Below, piece by piece: positions 8,106 to 18,378 of a DNA stretch of 64,000 nt. The stretch lies in assembly GCF_002115725.1 (NCBI RefSeq), contig NZ_JFKD01000017.1:1-64000 (forward strand). The letters are read 5' to 3'. The first letter of the stretch is position 1, and each line of letters begins with the position of its first letter. The notes below the pieces were generated by a model. The model had not been told where the DNA came from. It worked only from the letters and a program-made list of their open reading frames with translations, and did not search any database. This DNA comes from Marivita cryptomonadis. GTDB lineage: Bacteria; Pseudomonadota; Alphaproteobacteria; Rhodobacterales; Rhodobacteraceae. Made by a program: the position numbers and the translations under genes.

Positions 8106-8730
8106 CGACCTGACGGTGACGAAGGCGGGACTTGACGCTCGGGGTGCCGGGCGCGTCCTTATTATCGCTTGTGGCGCGTTGGCCCGTGAAATCCTGGACC
8201 TGCGTGACGCCAATGGTTGGAGCCATCTGGATCTGACCTGTCTTCCGGCGATTTATCACAACACACCCGACAAGATTGTCCCGGCAATCCGCAACAGCGT
8301 TGCAGAGCATCGGGGCTCATACGAGGCGATCTATGTCGCCTATGCCGATTGCGGCACTGGAGGGCTGCTCGAGGCCGCCTGCCGCGATCTGGACGTCGAG
8401 ATGATCGCCGGGCCCCATTGCTACAGTTTCTTCGAAGGCACCGAGACCTTTGCCGCGCGGGATGAAATCACGGCGTTCTACCTGACCGATTTCCTCGTCC
8501 GGCAATTCGATGCGTTTGTCTGGAAACCCCTCGGACTAGACCGCCATCCTGAGTTGCGGGACATGTATTTCGGACATTACGACCGGCTGGTCTATCAGGC
8601 CCAGACCAATGATCCGGCGCTGACGGCATTGGCAGAAACCTGTGCCGACCGGCTGGGGTTGCGGTTCGAACGCCGGTTCACAGGGTATGGCGACTTGGCG
8701 ACTCGTCTGGAGGGTTGGGCCAAGACCTGA
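8089..8730 (+). CDS. DUF1638 protein
   Basis: The 213-residue protein begins with the family signature VLIIACGALAREI and contains YADCGTGG and GPHCYSFFEG, so three cysteines sit in conserved contexts and may bind metal. DUF1638 genes are repeatedly found next to corrinoid methyltransferase parts, as here. That suggests a service role (corrinoid reactivation or methyl-group input), but the biochemical function is not established as far as I know. The ATG at 8089 overlaps the preceding small gene. It is followed by an inverted repeat shared with the convergent deacetylase gene. Confidence 0.85.
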   Translation: MTNPPDDLTVTKAGLDARGAGRVLIIACGALAREILDLRDANGWSHLDLTCLPAIYHNTPDKIVPAIRNSVAEHRGSYEAIYVAYADCGTGGLLEAACRDLDVEMIAGPHCYSFFEGTETFAARDEITAFYLTDFLVRQFDAFVWKPLGLDRHPELRDMYFGHYDRLVYQAQTNDPALTALAETCADRLGLRFERRFTGYGDLATRLEGWAKT

Positions 8731-8760
8731 TCATTGGGCCTGATTTGCGTCGTCGGACTC

Positions 8761-8788
8761 CCGGGACGCATGGACGCGTCCATCCCGG
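8761..8788. repeat. inverted repeat between convergent genes
   Basis: A CCGGGA/TCCCGG arm pair (8761-8766 and 8783-8788) encloses a nearly symmetric interior with the 14-bp perfect palindrome ATGGACGCGTCCAT at 8770-8783. It lies between the stops of the DUF1638 and deacetylase genes. It may act as a bidirectional termination structure, although there is no T-run. Confidence 0.55.
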
Positions 8789-8790
8789 TC

Positions 8791-10533
8791 TCAGTTAGAT
8801 TGCCCGAGCAAAAGCGTCGAGACCGGCACCATGGAGACAATGGAGGCGCGGTCCTGCAGTCCCCACAACACCAGAGCCGAAAGGGTGTCGGGCGTCAGCC
8901 GTCCCAGCATGACCACTGCTCCATCCTGCCGTGCGCGGAAAGCAGCCCCGTCCAGAAACCGCCGCTTGGTGCGTGCGTCCTGCCCTTCGCCGTCGAAATC
9001 ACGCAGGATGCTGAGGGCTGGCACAGCCTCGCGCTGCGCGATTGCCTGCGCAGTATTGAGGCCATTGGGCAGGAACACCAAACCATGGCCACTATCTGCG
9101 GCAAAGCTGGTGGCCTGTTCGGTGACGGCGCGGTCGGCTTGCAGCCCTCCGCCCGGTGCCTCGATCAGCGCCACGGCTTCTGGTACGGCGGCGACCGCAC
9201 CGCCAAGGATCTGCTCTACATCGGTTGGTTGCGCCGCCGCAGGCAGCGCGACAAGCGCCGCCACCTCGTAGCCAAGCGCGCGATAGGCGGCCATGCGGTC
9301 GGTTGCTCCGGGCTGCGCTGGGTCGATCGCGAAGGTTACCGGAAAGGGAAACCCTTCGAGCGTGTCCGGCCCAAGCGGACCTGTTCCGTCGTCGATCATT
9401 ACAATGGACATTTTCGGCAGGCTGGGGTCGCTGTCGACTTGAGCCGCGAAGCGCTGGAGCGGCGGCAGGCCAGAGGTATCGGCACGGGCGGAGGGTGTGT
9501 CATCGGGTGCCGCGTCCTGCTCCGCGCCAATCGAGGGCAAGCGGCTAGAATTGCCGGGGCTGCGTTCGGTCAGGGACGCGGCTGGTGTGCCGATGGCAGG
9601 GCGCAGCGCCGCTGTGGATGTCTCAGTGTCAACGGGCGCGGTTTCGGGTACGGAAGGCACAAGGCGACGTACGGCAGGTCGCTCGGGCACAGTCCTATCT
9701 TCTTTGGCGCTTTCTTCTGTGGCGCTTTCTTCTGCAGAGCTTTCTTCAGCGGCCTCTGTGGTTTCAGATTCGGCGGGCTCTGTCTCGCCGGTGTCGGGCG
9801 CGGGTACAAGTGGTGCCTCCACATCCGGCACGGGCGGCACCGGAGATTGGGCAGGCTCTGTGGAAACGCTCAGCCCGGCTTCGTTTTCCGGCACACTCAG
9901 GACGGGCGCTTGAACACCACCCGGTGCGCCCTGATCCTCAGCGCCTGACGGAGCGACGGGCGCCGTGCTGGTTTCGGGCAGGGCAAGCGCCGCGATGGTT
10001 TCGCCGGTTTCCGGGGCCGGAACGGGGGCCGCTTCGGTTTCTGCGGGCATTGTACTCTGTTCAGCGACCGGTGCGTCGAGGAGCGGCACAGAGGCATCCG
10101 GTGTCACGGCGGTCACGTCTTTAGGACGCACGCCCGGTGCAGTCACAGCACTGCCAGACGCGTCCCCGGAGCCATCCGGCTGAGGCGCGGGTTCCACGAC
10201 AGGATCGGTGGTCTCAACGGCCTCCTCAGTCGGAGCCTCCGGCGCTGTGGCTTCGGGTTCTGAAGTCTCTGCCGCAGTTTCGGGTTGCGGGGCATCTTGC
10301 ACTGGAAGTGTGGTCTCGGACATAGCGGGTGGTGTCTCTGCCTCGCCTTGCGGCGCGGTCGCGACCTCAGCCGGTTCCCCCTCTGCAACGACAGGCACGT
10401 CGGCTTCAACGGGCGCTGCGACGTCCTCGACCGGGGCCACCACACGATCCGGAGCCATAACGGACAACGCCCCCAAGCCACCAATGGACAGCACCGTGCC
10501 CCAGATGGCTCCTGACAAAATCCCTCGTGACAT
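8791..10533 (-). CDS. divergent polysaccharide deacetylase with long acidic linker
   Basis: The 580-residue protein has an N-terminal membrane anchor (residues ~5-27). A very long low-complexity linker rich in Glu, Ala, Pro, Thr and Val follows (about 30-365). The C-terminal ~210 residues form a divergent polysaccharide deacetylase domain (Pfam DUF610/Polysacc_deac_2) with MSIVMIDDG and VTFAIDP. The family is periplasmic and linked to envelope or divisome functions in some bacteria; the target here is unknown. It is divergent from trpG across about 150 bp. The linker is unusually long and is likely disordered, spanning the periplasm. Confidence 0.82.
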   Translation of the reverse strand: MSRGILSGAIWGTVLSIGGLGALSVMAPDRVVAPVEDVAAPVEADVPVVAEGEPAEVATAPQGEAETPPAMSETTLPVQDAPQPETAAETSEPEATAPEAPTEEAVETTDPVVEPAPQPDGSGDASGSAVTAPGVRPKDVTAVTPDASVPLLDAPVAEQSTMPAETEAAPVPAPETGETIAALALPETSTAPVAPSGAEDQGAPGGVQAPVLSVPENEAGLSVSTEPAQSPVPPVPDVEAPLVPAPDTGETEPAESETTEAAEESSAEESATEESAKEDRTVPERPAVRRLVPSVPETAPVDTETSTAALRPAIGTPAASLTERSPGNSSRLPSIGAEQDAAPDDTPSARADTSGLPPLQRFAAQVDSDPSLPKMSIVMIDDGTGPLGPDTLEGFPFPVTFAIDPAQPGATDRMAAYRALGYEVAALVALPAAAQPTDVEQILGGAVAAVPEAVALIEAPGGGLQADRAVTEQATSFAADSGHGLVFLPNGLNTAQAIAQREAVPALSILRDFDGEGQDARTKRRFLDGAAFRARQDGAVVMLGRLTPDTLSALVLWGLQDRASIVSMVPVSTLLLGQSN

Positions 10534-10685
10534 GCTCTACGCCCTCGTCTTGCCCCACATGGCTGCCCCCGGCATCTCATCCGTGCCGGTTGACCCACCC
10601 GCGCCCTTGACGCGCCTTGGTCTGCCTGCGCATGTATACCGCGATTGGCCCCCACCCCGCCAGCCCCGAGATAGAAGAAAGACCC

Positions 10686-11267
10686 ATGCTGCTGCTCATC
10701 GACAATTACGACAGTTTTACATACAATCTTGTGCATTATCTGGGTGAGCTTGGCACAGACGTAAAGGTGGTGCGCAACGATGCGCTCAGCGTGCAGGACG
10801 CAATGGGAATGAACCCTGCGGGCATCCTGCTGTCCCCGGGCCCTTGCGACCCCGATCAGGCTGGCATCTGCCTGCCTTTGACGCTGGCCGCTGCCGAAAC
10901 CCGCACCCCGCTGATGGGTGTCTGCCTTGGACACCAGACCCTAGGACAGGCCTTTGGAGGCACCGTCGTGCGCCATTCCGAGATCGTGCATGGCAAGATG
11001 GGTGTGATGCATCACGCCGGAAAAGGTGTTTTCGCGGGACTGCCATCGCCTTTCGAGGCGACACGGTATCATTCGCTTGTGGTCGACAAAGACACCATTC
11101 CGGACTGCCTTGAGGTGACGGCATGGCTCGAGGATGGCACGGTGATGGGGCTGAGCCACCGCGAATTGCCGATACACGGGGTGCAGTTCCACCCCGAAAG
11201 CATTGCCTCGGAACATGGGCATGCGCTGCTGCAGAATTTTGTGAACGATATGAAGGTGCCCGCATGA
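10686..11267 (+). CDS. trpG: anthranilate synthase component II (glutamine amidotransferase)
   Basis: The 193-residue protein has the class I amidotransferase triad: nucleophile C80 in GVCLGHQ, H169 and E171 in QFHPES. The [10 protein letters not shown] start is typical of TrpG. It supplies ammonia from glutamine to TrpE for anthranilate synthesis. ATG 10686 is the conserved start. Its stop overlaps the trpD start as ATGA. No trpE is present upstream; that side is occupied by the deacetylase on the other strand. Confidence 0.95.
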   Translation: MLLLIDNYDSFTYNLVHYLGELGTDVKVVRNDALSVQDAMGMNPAGILLSPGPCDPDQAGICLPLTLAAAETRTPLMGVCLGHQTLGQAFGGTVVRHSEIVHGKMGVMHHAGKGVFAGLPSPFEATRYHSLVVDKDTIPDCLEVTAWLEDGTVMGLSHRELPIHGVQFHPESIASEHGHALLQNFVNDMKVPA

Positions 11268-12280
11268 GCGACGCGATGAAGCCCCTGATCTACGCCGCCT
11301 CCGAAGGCCCTCTCAGCCGGTCGCAAGCGGAACAGGCCTTTGAAATCCTGTTCGACGGCGCAGCAACACCTGCGCAAATCGGCGGGTTCCTGATGGCCCT
11401 CCGCGCCCGTGGCGAAGCGGTTTCGGAATACACGGCGGCCGCAGGGGTCATGCGCGCCAAATGCACGGCGGTCAAAGCGCCTGAAGGTGCAATGGACATC
11501 GTCGGCACCGGTGGCGACGGGATGGGCACACTCAATATTTCGACCGCAACCGCCTTCGTGGTGGCCGGCGCAGGTGTGCCAGTGGCCAAACACGGCAACC
11601 GCAACCTGTCGTCGAAATCAGGCGCGGCGGATGCGCTGACCGAAATGGGCATCAACGTCATGGTCGGCCCAGAGATCGTGGAGCGCGCCCTGACGGAAGC
11701 CGGGATTGGGTTCATGATGGCCCCGATGCATCACCCTGCGATGAAACACGTCATGCCAGTACGACAGGAGCTTGGGTCCAAGACGATCTTCAACATTCTC
11801 GGCCCGCTGACCAACCCGGCAGGCGTGAAGCGGCAGCTGACCGGCGCGTTCACCATCGACCTGATCTTTCCCATGGCAGAAACGCTCATGGAATTGGGGT
11901 CCGAGAAGGCGTGGCTGGTGCATGGCGGCGACGGCACCGACGAGATCTCGATCTCGGCCCCAACGCAGGTGGCGGTGCTGGAGAACGGCAAGATCCGTGG
12001 GCGTGAAGTGCATCCGGAGGATGCGGGCCTGCCGGTGCATCCGTTCAGAGACATCCTTGGTGGGACACCGGCAGAGAACGCCCAAGCCCTCCGCGATCTC
12101 TTGGATGGCGCAAAGAGCGCTTATCGCGATGCCGTGCTGCTCAATGCAGCGGCGGCGCTTGTTGTCGCGGACAAAGTGGCAGACCTCAAGGCCGGAGCCG
12201 AGATGGCGGCCGAGAGCATCGACAGTGGTGCTGCCAAGGCACGGGTCGAAGCTTTGGCCCGCGTCACCCAAGGCGCGTGA
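11264..12280 (+). CDS. trpD: anthranilate phosphoribosyltransferase
   Basis: The 338-residue protein contains the PRPP-binding [32 protein letters not shown] and GPLTNPA motifs of TrpD. It attaches phosphoribose to anthranilate, the second step of tryptophan synthesis. It is coupled to trpG by a 4-bp overlap. Unlike the other joints of this operon, its 3' side is not coupled: 124 bp carrying a palindrome pair and a family repeat separate it from ung. Confidence 0.96.
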   Translation: MSDAMKPLIYAASEGPLSRSQAEQAFEILFDGAATPAQIGGFLMALRARGEAVSEYTAAAGVMRAKCTAVKAPEGAMDIVGTGGDGMGTLNISTATAFVVAGAGVPVAKHGNRNLSSKSGAADALTEMGINVMVGPEIVERALTEAGIGFMMAPMHHPAMKHVMPVRQELGSKTIFNILGPLTNPAGVKRQLTGAFTIDLIFPMAETLMELGSEKAWLVHGGDGTDEISISAPTQVAVLENGKIRGREVHPEDAGLPVHPFRDILGGTPAENAQALRDLLDGAKSAYRDAVLLNAAAALVVADKVADLKAGAEMAAESIDSGAAKARVEALARVTQGA

Positions 12281-12301
12281 CCTCCAAGTATGAGGCGACG
12301 A

Positions 12302-12344
12302 ACGATGCGTCGACGCATCGTCGATTTTCCGTCGACGGAAAATC
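12302..12344. repeat. pair of perfect GTCGAC-core palindromes, centres 22 bp apart
   Basis: A 20-bp perfect palindrome at 12302-12321 and a 22-bp perfect palindrome at 12323-12344 have centres at 12311.5 and 12333.5. The geometry is identical to the pair at 4275-4317. It sits 22 bp after the trpD stop, inside the trp-ung-moa gene run. Confidence 0.9.
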
Positions 12345-12391
12345 CTGGGGCTCTGCTCCAGACCCCGAGGTATTTCGAGCCCAAAGAAACC
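12345..12391 (+). repeat. Rhodobacteraceae intergenic module (GC hairpin followed by A-rich tail), degenerate copy
   Basis: A CTGGGG...CTCCAG hairpin is followed by ACCCCGAGGTATTT and an A-rich CCAAAGAAACC. The layout matches the better preserved copies at 53190-53238 and 40298-40346. It directly abuts the palindrome pair. Confidence 0.55.
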
Positions 12392-12404
12392 AAGGCGGTT
12401 CGGC

Positions 12405-13052
12405 ATGTTGACTGTGCCGCAGAGATGGCGGGATTTGCCTTTTTTCCGGGAGGTCCTGCCGGATATTCGCAGTGCACTGGCAGCGGACAGCCGTGTTATC
12501 CTGCCGCCCGAGCAACAGGTTTTTGCGGCGCTTGACGCATGCACACCTGACGCGGTGCGCGTGGTGATCTTAGGGCAAGACCCCTATCCGACGCCCGGCC
12601 ATGCGCATGGTCTGGCCTTTTCAGTTGCCCCGGATGTGCACCCCCTCCCCCGATCTTTAAGAAATATCTTCAAGGAGTTGCGCTCGGACATCGGTTGCAC
12701 GCCCCCCAATGGCGACCTGCGATTCTGGGCCAACCAAGGCGTGTTGCTGTTGAATGATGTGCTAACGGTTCCAGCCGCAGAGGCGCGCGGACATCGACGG
12801 TTGGGGTGGCAGAAACTGGTGCCGCAGGTGCTGGAGGCACTGTCCGACCGACCGCGCGCCTTTGTGCTATGGGGCAATGACGCACGGGCGCATGCTCCGC
12901 GCCTTGCGGCGCATGGGCATCTGGTTTTGGAAAGCGCCCATCCCTCTCCGCTTTCGGCCCGGCGCGGGTTTTTCGGCTCGCGCCCCTTTTCCACCGTGAA
13001 CGCGTGGCTTAAAGAACAGGGTCAACAGCCGATCAATTGGACGGACCCATGA
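12405..13052 (+). CDS. ung: uracil-DNA glycosylase, family 1
   Basis: The 215-residue protein has the family-1 water-activating motif GQDPY (D59), with Pro instead of the usual His after Tyr61 ([14 protein letters not shown]). LLLNDVLTV is present, and the catalytic H179 lies in [13 protein letters not shown]. It removes uracil from DNA. The stop overlaps the trpC start as ATGA, so ung is translationally coupled inside a tryptophan/molybdopterin operon. That placement is unusual and follows a repeat-rich junction. Confidence 0.93.
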   Translation: MLTVPQRWRDLPFFREVLPDIRSALAADSRVILPPEQQVFAALDACTPDAVRVVILGQDPYPTPGHAHGLAFSVAPDVHPLPRSLRNIFKELRSDIGCTPPNGDLRFWANQGVLLLNDVLTVPAAEARGHRRLGWQKLVPQVLEALSDRPRAFVLWGNDARAHAPRLAAHGHLVLESAHPSPLSARRGFFGSRPFSTVNAWLKEQGQQPINWTDP

Positions 13053-13852
13053 GCGCAACCATTCTCGACAAGATCAAAGCCTATAAGCTTGAAGAAGTGG
13101 CGGCCGACAAGGGCCGCGTGCCGCTGTCGGCTGTGGAAGAGGCCGCGCGGGCGGCCGATCCAGTCCGACCGTTCGGGGCTGCATTGCGCATGGCACAAAG
13201 TACGGGCTACGGGCTGATTGCCGAGGTCAAGAAGGCATCGCCCTCCAAGGGATTGATCCGGGCGGATTTCGAACCGGCCAGTCTGGCGCAAGCGTATGAC
13301 GAAGGCGGCGCGACCTGCCTGTCGGTGCTGACCGACACTCCCAGTTTTCAGGGTGACAAGTCCTACCTGGTGGCAGCGCGTCAGGCCACGTCGCTGCCAG
13401 CGCTGCGCAAGGATTTCATGTACGACACCTATCAGGTGGCCGAGGCACGGAGCCTGCATGCCGATTGCATTCTGATCATCATGGCCAGCGTGTCTGATGC
13501 GCAGGCAGCGGAATTGGAAGACGCCGCCTTTGCCTGGGGCATGGATGCCTTGATCGAGGTTCATGACCGTGAGGAGCTGGATCGGGCGCTGGAATTGAAG
13601 TCGCCGCTGATCGGTGTAAACAATCGCAATCTCAAGACCTTCGAAACCACTCTTGAGACAACACGTGAACTGTCAAAACATGTGCCAGCCGACAGGATTC
13701 TGATCTCTGAATCGGGGCTGTTCACGCCGGCAGACCTTGCCGATATGGCCGCATGTGGCGCGCGCAGTTTCCTGATTGGTGAAAGCCTCATGCGGCAGGC
13801 AGATGTTGCGGCAGCCACGCGCACACTGCTGGCTGATCCGGTGGCGGCATGA
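13049..13852 (+). CDS. trpC: indole-3-glycerol phosphate synthase
   Basis: The 267-residue TIM-barrel protein has [42 protein letters not shown] and ISESGLF, the standard TrpC phosphate and catalytic motifs. It closes the indole ring in tryptophan synthesis. The start at 13049 overlaps the ung stop; the in-frame ATG at 13037 lies inside ung. The gene is mono-functional (no TrpF fusion). It is followed without gap by moaC. Confidence 0.95.
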   Translation: MSATILDKIKAYKLEEVAADKGRVPLSAVEEAARAADPVRPFGAALRMAQSTGYGLIAEVKKASPSKGLIRADFEPASLAQAYDEGGATCLSVLTDTPSFQGDKSYLVAARQATSLPALRKDFMYDTYQVAEARSLHADCILIIMASVSDAQAAELEDAAFAWGMDALIEVHDREELDRALELKSPLIGVNNRNLKTFETTLETTRELSKHVPADRILISESGLFTPADLADMAACGARSFLIGESLMRQADVAAATRTLLADPVAA

Positions 13853-14325
13853 GCGGTCTTTCGCATTTCGACGCCAAGGGCGATGCGCACATGGTCGATG
13901 TGTCCGACAAGGCCGTTACATCGCGGGTTGCCGTGGCCGAGGGCTATATCCGCATGGCGCAGGAGACCTTTGACATTATCACCGAAGGCCGCGCCAAGAA
14001 AGGCGATGTGATCGGCGTGGCGCGGTTGGCGGGAATCATGGGAGCGAAGAAGACGCCCGAGTTGATCCCGCTATGTCACCCCCTGCCCATCACCAAGGTC
14101 GCGGTGGAGCTGACCCCAGCGCCTGACCTGCCCGGCCTGCGGATTGAAGCGACGGTCAAGACCACCGGGCAGACCGGGGTCGAGATGGAGGCCCTTACCG
14201 CTGTGTCGACAGCGGCGCTGACGGTCTATGACATGGCCAAGGCGGTGGATAAGGCGATGGAGATCACCAGCATTCGCGTTGTGTTGAAAGATGGTGGAAA
14301 ATCAGGGCGGTACGAGGCGTCATGA
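13849..14325 (+). CDS. moaC: cyclic pyranopterin monophosphate synthase
   Basis: The 158-residue protein has [22 protein letters not shown] and the conserved [12 protein letters not shown] helix of MoaC. With MoaA it converts GTP to cyclic pyranopterin monophosphate in molybdenum cofactor synthesis. It overlaps trpC and moeA by 4 bp on either side. Grouping trpC with moaC/moeA is common in Rhodobacterales. Confidence 0.95.
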   Translation: MSGLSHFDAKGDAHMVDVSDKAVTSRVAVAEGYIRMAQETFDIITEGRAKKGDVIGVARLAGIMGAKKTPELIPLCHPLPITKVAVELTPAPDLPGLRIEATVKTTGQTGVEMEALTAVSTAALTVYDMAKAVDKAMEITSIRVVLKDGGKSGRYEAS

Positions 14326-15491
14326 TTTCTGTCGCGGAAGCGCTTGAGCAACTCTTCGCCTTGGCGCGGCCGCTTGGCATCGAAACTGTGCCACTTTTGC
14401 AAGCCCATGGACGTGTGTTGGCGCAAGATGTGGCGGCGACGCGGAACCAACCGCCTTTCGACGGATCCGCGATGGATGGCTATGCCGTGACCGAGGTTGC
14501 GCCAGGACGACGACTCAAGGTGGTCGGTGAATCCGCGGCCGGGCATGGATTTTACCAAACGGTAAAATCTGGCGAGGCAGTGCGAATTTTCACCGGCGCG
14601 CCGGTGCCCGAGGGCGCAAAAGCGGTTGTGATTCAAGAGGATGTCAGCCGCGACGGCGACTGGATCACCATTGGTGATAGCCCCGAGGACAATAACCACA
14701 TCCGCCCTGCGGGTGGCGATTTCAAGATCGGCGATACGGTGCGCGCGGGGCGCGTGCTGGGCTCCAATGACGTTGCACTGTTGGCGTCGATGAATATCGC
14801 TGACGTGCCGGTGACACGGCGGCCGATCGTGGCGCTGATCTCGACCGGCGATGAGTTGGTGATGCCCGGTGAGACCCCCGGTCCCGATCAGATCATCGCG
14901 TCGAACACCTTTGGACTGCATGCCCTGATGCGTGATCTGGGCGCAGAGCCACGACTGCTGCCGATTGCACGGGACAACGAAGCCTCTTTGCGGACGGCGT
15001 TTGAGCTGGCCAAAGGTGCGGACCTGATCGTGACAATCGGCGGCGCGTCGGTGGGCGACCATGATGTGGTGGCCAATCTGGCACCGCAGCTTGGGTTTGA
15101 TCAGAGCTTTTACAAAGTCGCCATGCGGCCCGGTAAACCTTTGATGGCTGGTCGTTTTGGCGATGCGATGATGATTGGCTTACCCGGCAATCCGGTATCG
15201 GCGATGGTCTGCGGACATGTCTTTGTGGCCCCCGTCGTGCGTTCCATGCTGGGCTTGCCCGCGCAGCCTGCGCCGCGCCGCACGGGTGTGTTGGCGGAAG
15301 CGCTGCCCGCCAACGGCCCGCGCGAGCATTATATGCGGGCGCGGTTCGAGAATGGCGGTTTGGTTGCGTTTGGATCGCAAGACAGCTCACTGCTCAGCAT
15401 CCTTGGGCAAGCCGATGCGCTGATCCTCCGCAGCCCAAAGGATGCGCCACGGGCGGCAGGTGAGACCGTGGAATACCTGCCGCTGCGGTGA
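14322..15491 (+). CDS. moeA: molybdopterin molybdotransferase
   Basis: The 389-residue MoeA shows the N-terminal [14 protein letters not shown], the Mg/adenylyl-MPT region with [20 protein letters not shown] and the C-terminal GLPGNPVSA. It inserts molybdate into adenylylated molybdopterin. It closes the coupled run trpC-moaC-moeA; the gap to lexA (86 bp) holds lexA's own promoter. Confidence 0.95.
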   Translation: MISVAEALEQLFALARPLGIETVPLLQAHGRVLAQDVAATRNQPPFDGSAMDGYAVTEVAPGRRLKVVGESAAGHGFYQTVKSGEAVRIFTGAPVPEGAKAVVIQEDVSRDGDWITIGDSPEDNNHIRPAGGDFKIGDTVRAGRVLGSNDVALLASMNIADVPVTRRPIVALISTGDELVMPGETPGPDQIIASNTFGLHALMRDLGAEPRLLPIARDNEASLRTAFELAKGADLIVTIGGASVGDHDVVANLAPQLGFDQSFYKVAMRPGKPLMAGRFGDAMMIGLPGNPVSAMVCGHVFVAPVVRSMLGLPAQPAPRRTGVLAEALPANGPREHYMRARFENGGLVAFGSQDSSLLSILGQADALILRSPKDAPRAAGETVEYLPLR

Positions 15492-15515
15492 CTTCTCGCG
15501 CTCGTTTACTGATTC

Positions 15516-15544
15516 TTGACACAAAACAAGAACAACAGTAGAAC
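15516..15544 (+). promoter_or_regulatory. lexA promoter with SOS box
   Basis: A consensus -35 TTGACA (15516-15521) is followed after 17 bp by TAGAAC (15539-15544) as the -10. A LexA direct repeat GAAC-AACAGTA-GAAC (15530-15544) overlaps the -10. This is the expected autoregulatory arrangement for lexA, and a second copy of the operator lies at 6964-6978. Confidence 0.8.
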
Positions 15545-15577
15545 AAACGGTGAGGATCATGCGAGCGGAGGCAGACA

Positions 15578-16276
15578 ATGCTGACCAAGAAACAACTCGA
15601 CCTGCTGGAATTCATCAGCAAACGTGTGGCGCGTGACGGCGTGCCGCCAAGCTTTGACGAAATGAAAGAAGCGCTGGACTTGCGCTCCAAATCGGGAATT
15701 CACCGCCTGATCACCGCATTGGAGGAACGTGGGTTCATCCGGCGTCTGGCGCACAGGGCGCGCGCGATCGAGATCGTGAAACTGCCTGACACGCTGGCAG
15801 CAAAACAGCCGGGGTTCACGCCAAAGGTGATTGATGGCGATCTGCCAGATTTGCCGCCGCCCGCAAATGCGATGGCGGTCGAAAATGTTCATGCATTGGA
15901 ACTGCCACTGATGGGCCGGATTGCTGCCGGTGTCCCGATCGAGTCGATCAATGACGTGCCGCCTTCGGTCGCGGTTCCTGGCGCGATGCTGTCGGGCAAT
16001 GGCAAGCACTATGCGCTTGAAGTCAAAGGCGATTCGATGATCGAGGCGGGCATCAATGATGGCGATGTTGTCGTCATCCGCGAGACATCCAGTGCCGATA
16101 ATGGCGACATCGTCGTGGCACAGGTCGAAGGCTATGAAGCAACGCTCAAGCGCTACAAGCGCAAAGGCGAAAGCATCATCCTCGAAGCTGCTAATCCGGC
16201 GTATGAGCCGCGCATCCTGCCTGTGGGCGCGGTCAAGGTGCAGGGGCGACTTGTCGGACTGATCCGCACTTACTGA
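15578..16276 (+). CDS. lexA: SOS repressor LexA
   Basis: The 232-residue protein has an N-terminal winged helix ([12 protein letters not shown]), a long linker and the S24 autoprotease domain. The cleavage bond Ala117-Gly118 lies in IAAGVP, with the Ser153 (KGDSM) and Lys191 dyad. It represses DNA-damage genes and self-cleaves with RecA. Alphaproteobacterial LexA binds GTTC-N7-GTTC; such a box overlaps its own promoter. The stop overlaps the comEC stop by 7 bp, tail to tail. Confidence 0.96.
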   Translation: MLTKKQLDLLEFISKRVARDGVPPSFDEMKEALDLRSKSGIHRLITALEERGFIRRLAHRARAIEIVKLPDTLAAKQPGFTPKVIDGDLPDLPPPANAMAVENVHALELPLMGRIAAGVPIESINDVPPSVAVPGAMLSGNGKHYALEVKGDSMIEAGINDGDVVVIRETSSADNGDIVVAQVEGYEATLKRYKRKGESIILEAANPAYEPRILPVGAVKVQGRLVGLIRTY

Positions 16277-18300
16277 GCCTGTCGCAGGGTTTCATCGTTC
16301 CAAAGGCGCGCGCCCGACCGGTCGCGCGCTTTTTCGATCTGCCATGTGCCGGTATCAGTATAAGTGATGGACAAACTGCCCTGCCCTTTGAGCGCGGCGG
16401 CATCGAACACGGCGCAGTTTGCCGCTTTTGGCTTGTCCGGCAAATCTGCGCTGGCAATCACCAAGCTGCCATCCGTACAGCCCCGATAGCTCTCAGCGTT
16501 CCGCTTGCCGTGAATATGCTGGATTGGCATGTTCTGAGTATTCCACAGCGCGGCGGCGGCGCGTTGATCCAAGCCTTGCCCGTCGTTTTCGAGCCAGACC
16601 TCGGCAATAAAGCCCGACCCTTTGGACCGCGACAGCGCGCGACCCCGGTCTGTCATCACGCCCACCAGCGCACCGCCTTCGGCCACAAGGACTTTTGGGC
16701 GTTCTGCGTTGATCCAAAGCGCCACCGCGACGCACAAGGGTACAAGACCAAGCAGACGCGCGCGACCTTGCCATAGCACAACAAATAGCCCTCCAAGCGT
16801 AATGAGTGGCAAAACGACAGTTCCCGGCGTCATGACCGGCCGCACCGCGCCGTCCCAGAGCGCCAATGATTGCGCGATATGCAGAATCCACTCAAGACCC
16901 AGCCCCATTGGGATCAGTCCGAGCGCCTCCAGCCCAAAGGGCATGAGCAAGATGCCCAGAACCGCCGCCGGAATCACCAGAATTCCCATCAGTGGCACGG
17001 TCAGAAGGTTCGCCACCAACCCAAACTGCGCGATCTGGTTGAAATGTGCCATGGCAAAGGGCGCGGTCGCCGCCCCGGCCACAGCCGATGACATGACCAC
17101 CGACGCAACCCCGCGCAAGATACGGTGACGTGGCAGGTCATGCCGACTGTCGCGGATCGCGCCGAACACGGCGACCAGCGCGGTGGTCGCTGCAAAGGAC
17201 ATCTGAAACCCCGGCCCGATCATTGCTTCCGGACGCAAGGCCAGTACGATCATTGCTGCCAAGGCAACCGCCCGCAATGAGATCGCGCGACGGTCGACCA
17301 TAATCGCAAGAAGCATGACGGCCACCATCACAAAGGCCCGTTCGGTCGCAACATTCCCCCCGGACAGCGCGAGGTAGACCGCTGCGACCACCAAAGCCCC
17401 TGCCGCCGCGATTTTCTTGATTGGCCAGCGCTGACCGATGGGCGTCAGCAGCAATCCAAGACGCAAGACGGCAAAGGCAAAGGCGCTGACCAACCCCATA
17501 TGCAGGCCGGAGATGGCCAGTAGATGCGCCAGGTTGGTGTCTCGCAAGGCTTGCAGCACGGGTTGGGGAATGGCGCTGCGGTCGCCTGTGATGATTGCAG
17601 TTGCAAAGGCGCCTGTTTCGCCGGGCAGTGCTGTCTGCACGCGGGAAGAGATCGCCATGCGGGTTTGGAAGATGAAACGGTCGTGCCCCGCCTCTTCCCA
17701 TAGCACCAGAGGCACGCGGGTATAGCCGACAGCGCCCAATCGCAGAAACCACGCGTGGCGTCGGAAGTCGAAGCCCCCGGGCTCTACCGCGCCGCCGGGC
17801 GGGCCAAGATGGGCGGTGGTGCTGATGGTCTGGCCGGGTTCGGGCGCAATGCCGAGAATCTTGGAGTGCAGCGACAGGCGCACCCGGGTCGGCGTTTCTG
17901 CCAGCGGCACATTGGTCAGCCAGACGCGGTCAAGCGTGATGCGCAGCGCGTCCGAGGCAGAGCGGTCGATGTCGACCACCCTGCCCGTTACAGGGCCATA
18001 GTAGCGCCAGTCGATCACGGGGCCCGCCACCAGATGCGCCCGCGTTCCGGCAAGCGCCAGCCCCAGCGCCACCATCGCCACGGCGCAGATCACCGGCGCG
18101 TATGCCGAAGTGCTGCGCATGTGCCAGACCAGCAGTCCCGCACCCGCCACTGCCAGACTTGCAAGCATCCAGATCGGCGGTTCGACGCGGAGCGCGAAAT
18201 AAAGGCCGATCCCGGTGCCAAGGCAGACCGGGGCAAAGGGAAACAGCGTGCCGCGCTGCGCCAGAAGCATGTCTGGGATCAGATCCCGGACCCGCGCCAT
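16270..18300 (-). CDS. comEC: ComEC/Rec2 DNA-uptake channel protein
   Basis: The 676-residue polytopic membrane protein has an N-terminal DUF4131 region with an OB-like part ([20 protein letters not shown]) and the Competence domain ([30 protein letters not shown]). The C-terminal soluble part is short and lacks the HxHxDH motif of the metallo-beta-lactamase domain. This matches the truncated alphaproteobacterial form. It would carry single-stranded DNA through the inner membrane; in Rhodobacterales ComEC is also linked to recipient uptake of gene-transfer-agent DNA. It is convergent with lexA and divergent from gltX. Confidence 0.88.
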   Translation of the reverse strand: MARVRDLIPDMLLAQRGTLFPFAPVCLGTGIGLYFALRVEPPIWMLASLAVAGAGLLVWHMRSTSAYAPVICAVAMVALGLALAGTRAHLVAGPVIDWRYYGPVTGRVVDIDRSASDALRITLDRVWLTNVPLAETPTRVRLSLHSKILGIAPEPGQTISTTAHLGPPGGAVEPGGFDFRRHAWFLRLGAVGYTRVPLVLWEEAGHDRFIFQTRMAISSRVQTALPGETGAFATAIITGDRSAIPQPVLQALRDTNLAHLLAISGLHMGLVSAFAFAVLRLGLLLTPIGQRWPIKKIAAAGALVVAAVYLALSGGNVATERAFVMVAVMLLAIMVDRRAISLRAVALAAMIVLALRPEAMIGPGFQMSFAATTALVAVFGAIRDSRHDLPRHRILRGVASVVMSSAVAGAATAPFAMAHFNQIAQFGLVANLLTVPLMGILVIPAAVLGILLMPFGLEALGLIPMGLGLEWILHIAQSLALWDGAVRPVMTPGTVVLPLITLGGLFVVLWQGRARLLGLVPLCVAVALWINAERPKVLVAEGGALVGVMTDRGRALSRSKGSGFIAEVWLENDGQGLDQRAAAALWNTQNMPIQHIHGKRNAESYRGCTDGSLVIASADLPDKPKAANCAVFDAAALKGQGSLSITYTDTGTWQIEKARDRSGARLWNDETLRQAQ
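16306..16334 (+). terminator. possible lexA terminator inside the comEC 3' end
   Basis: GCGCGC arms (16306-16311 and 16324-16329) enclose a loop containing GACCGGTC and are followed by five T. It lies 30 bp beyond the lexA stop, within the coding end of comEC on the other strand. It is plausible but not proven, because it also codes for protein. Confidence 0.45.
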
Positions 18301-18378
18301 ACTTGCCCCCGTGGATGGTGCTGGTTAAGAGAGCTTTAAGCTATCCCCAAGACAGTTATCGAAAGGTAAATGCGCCCA

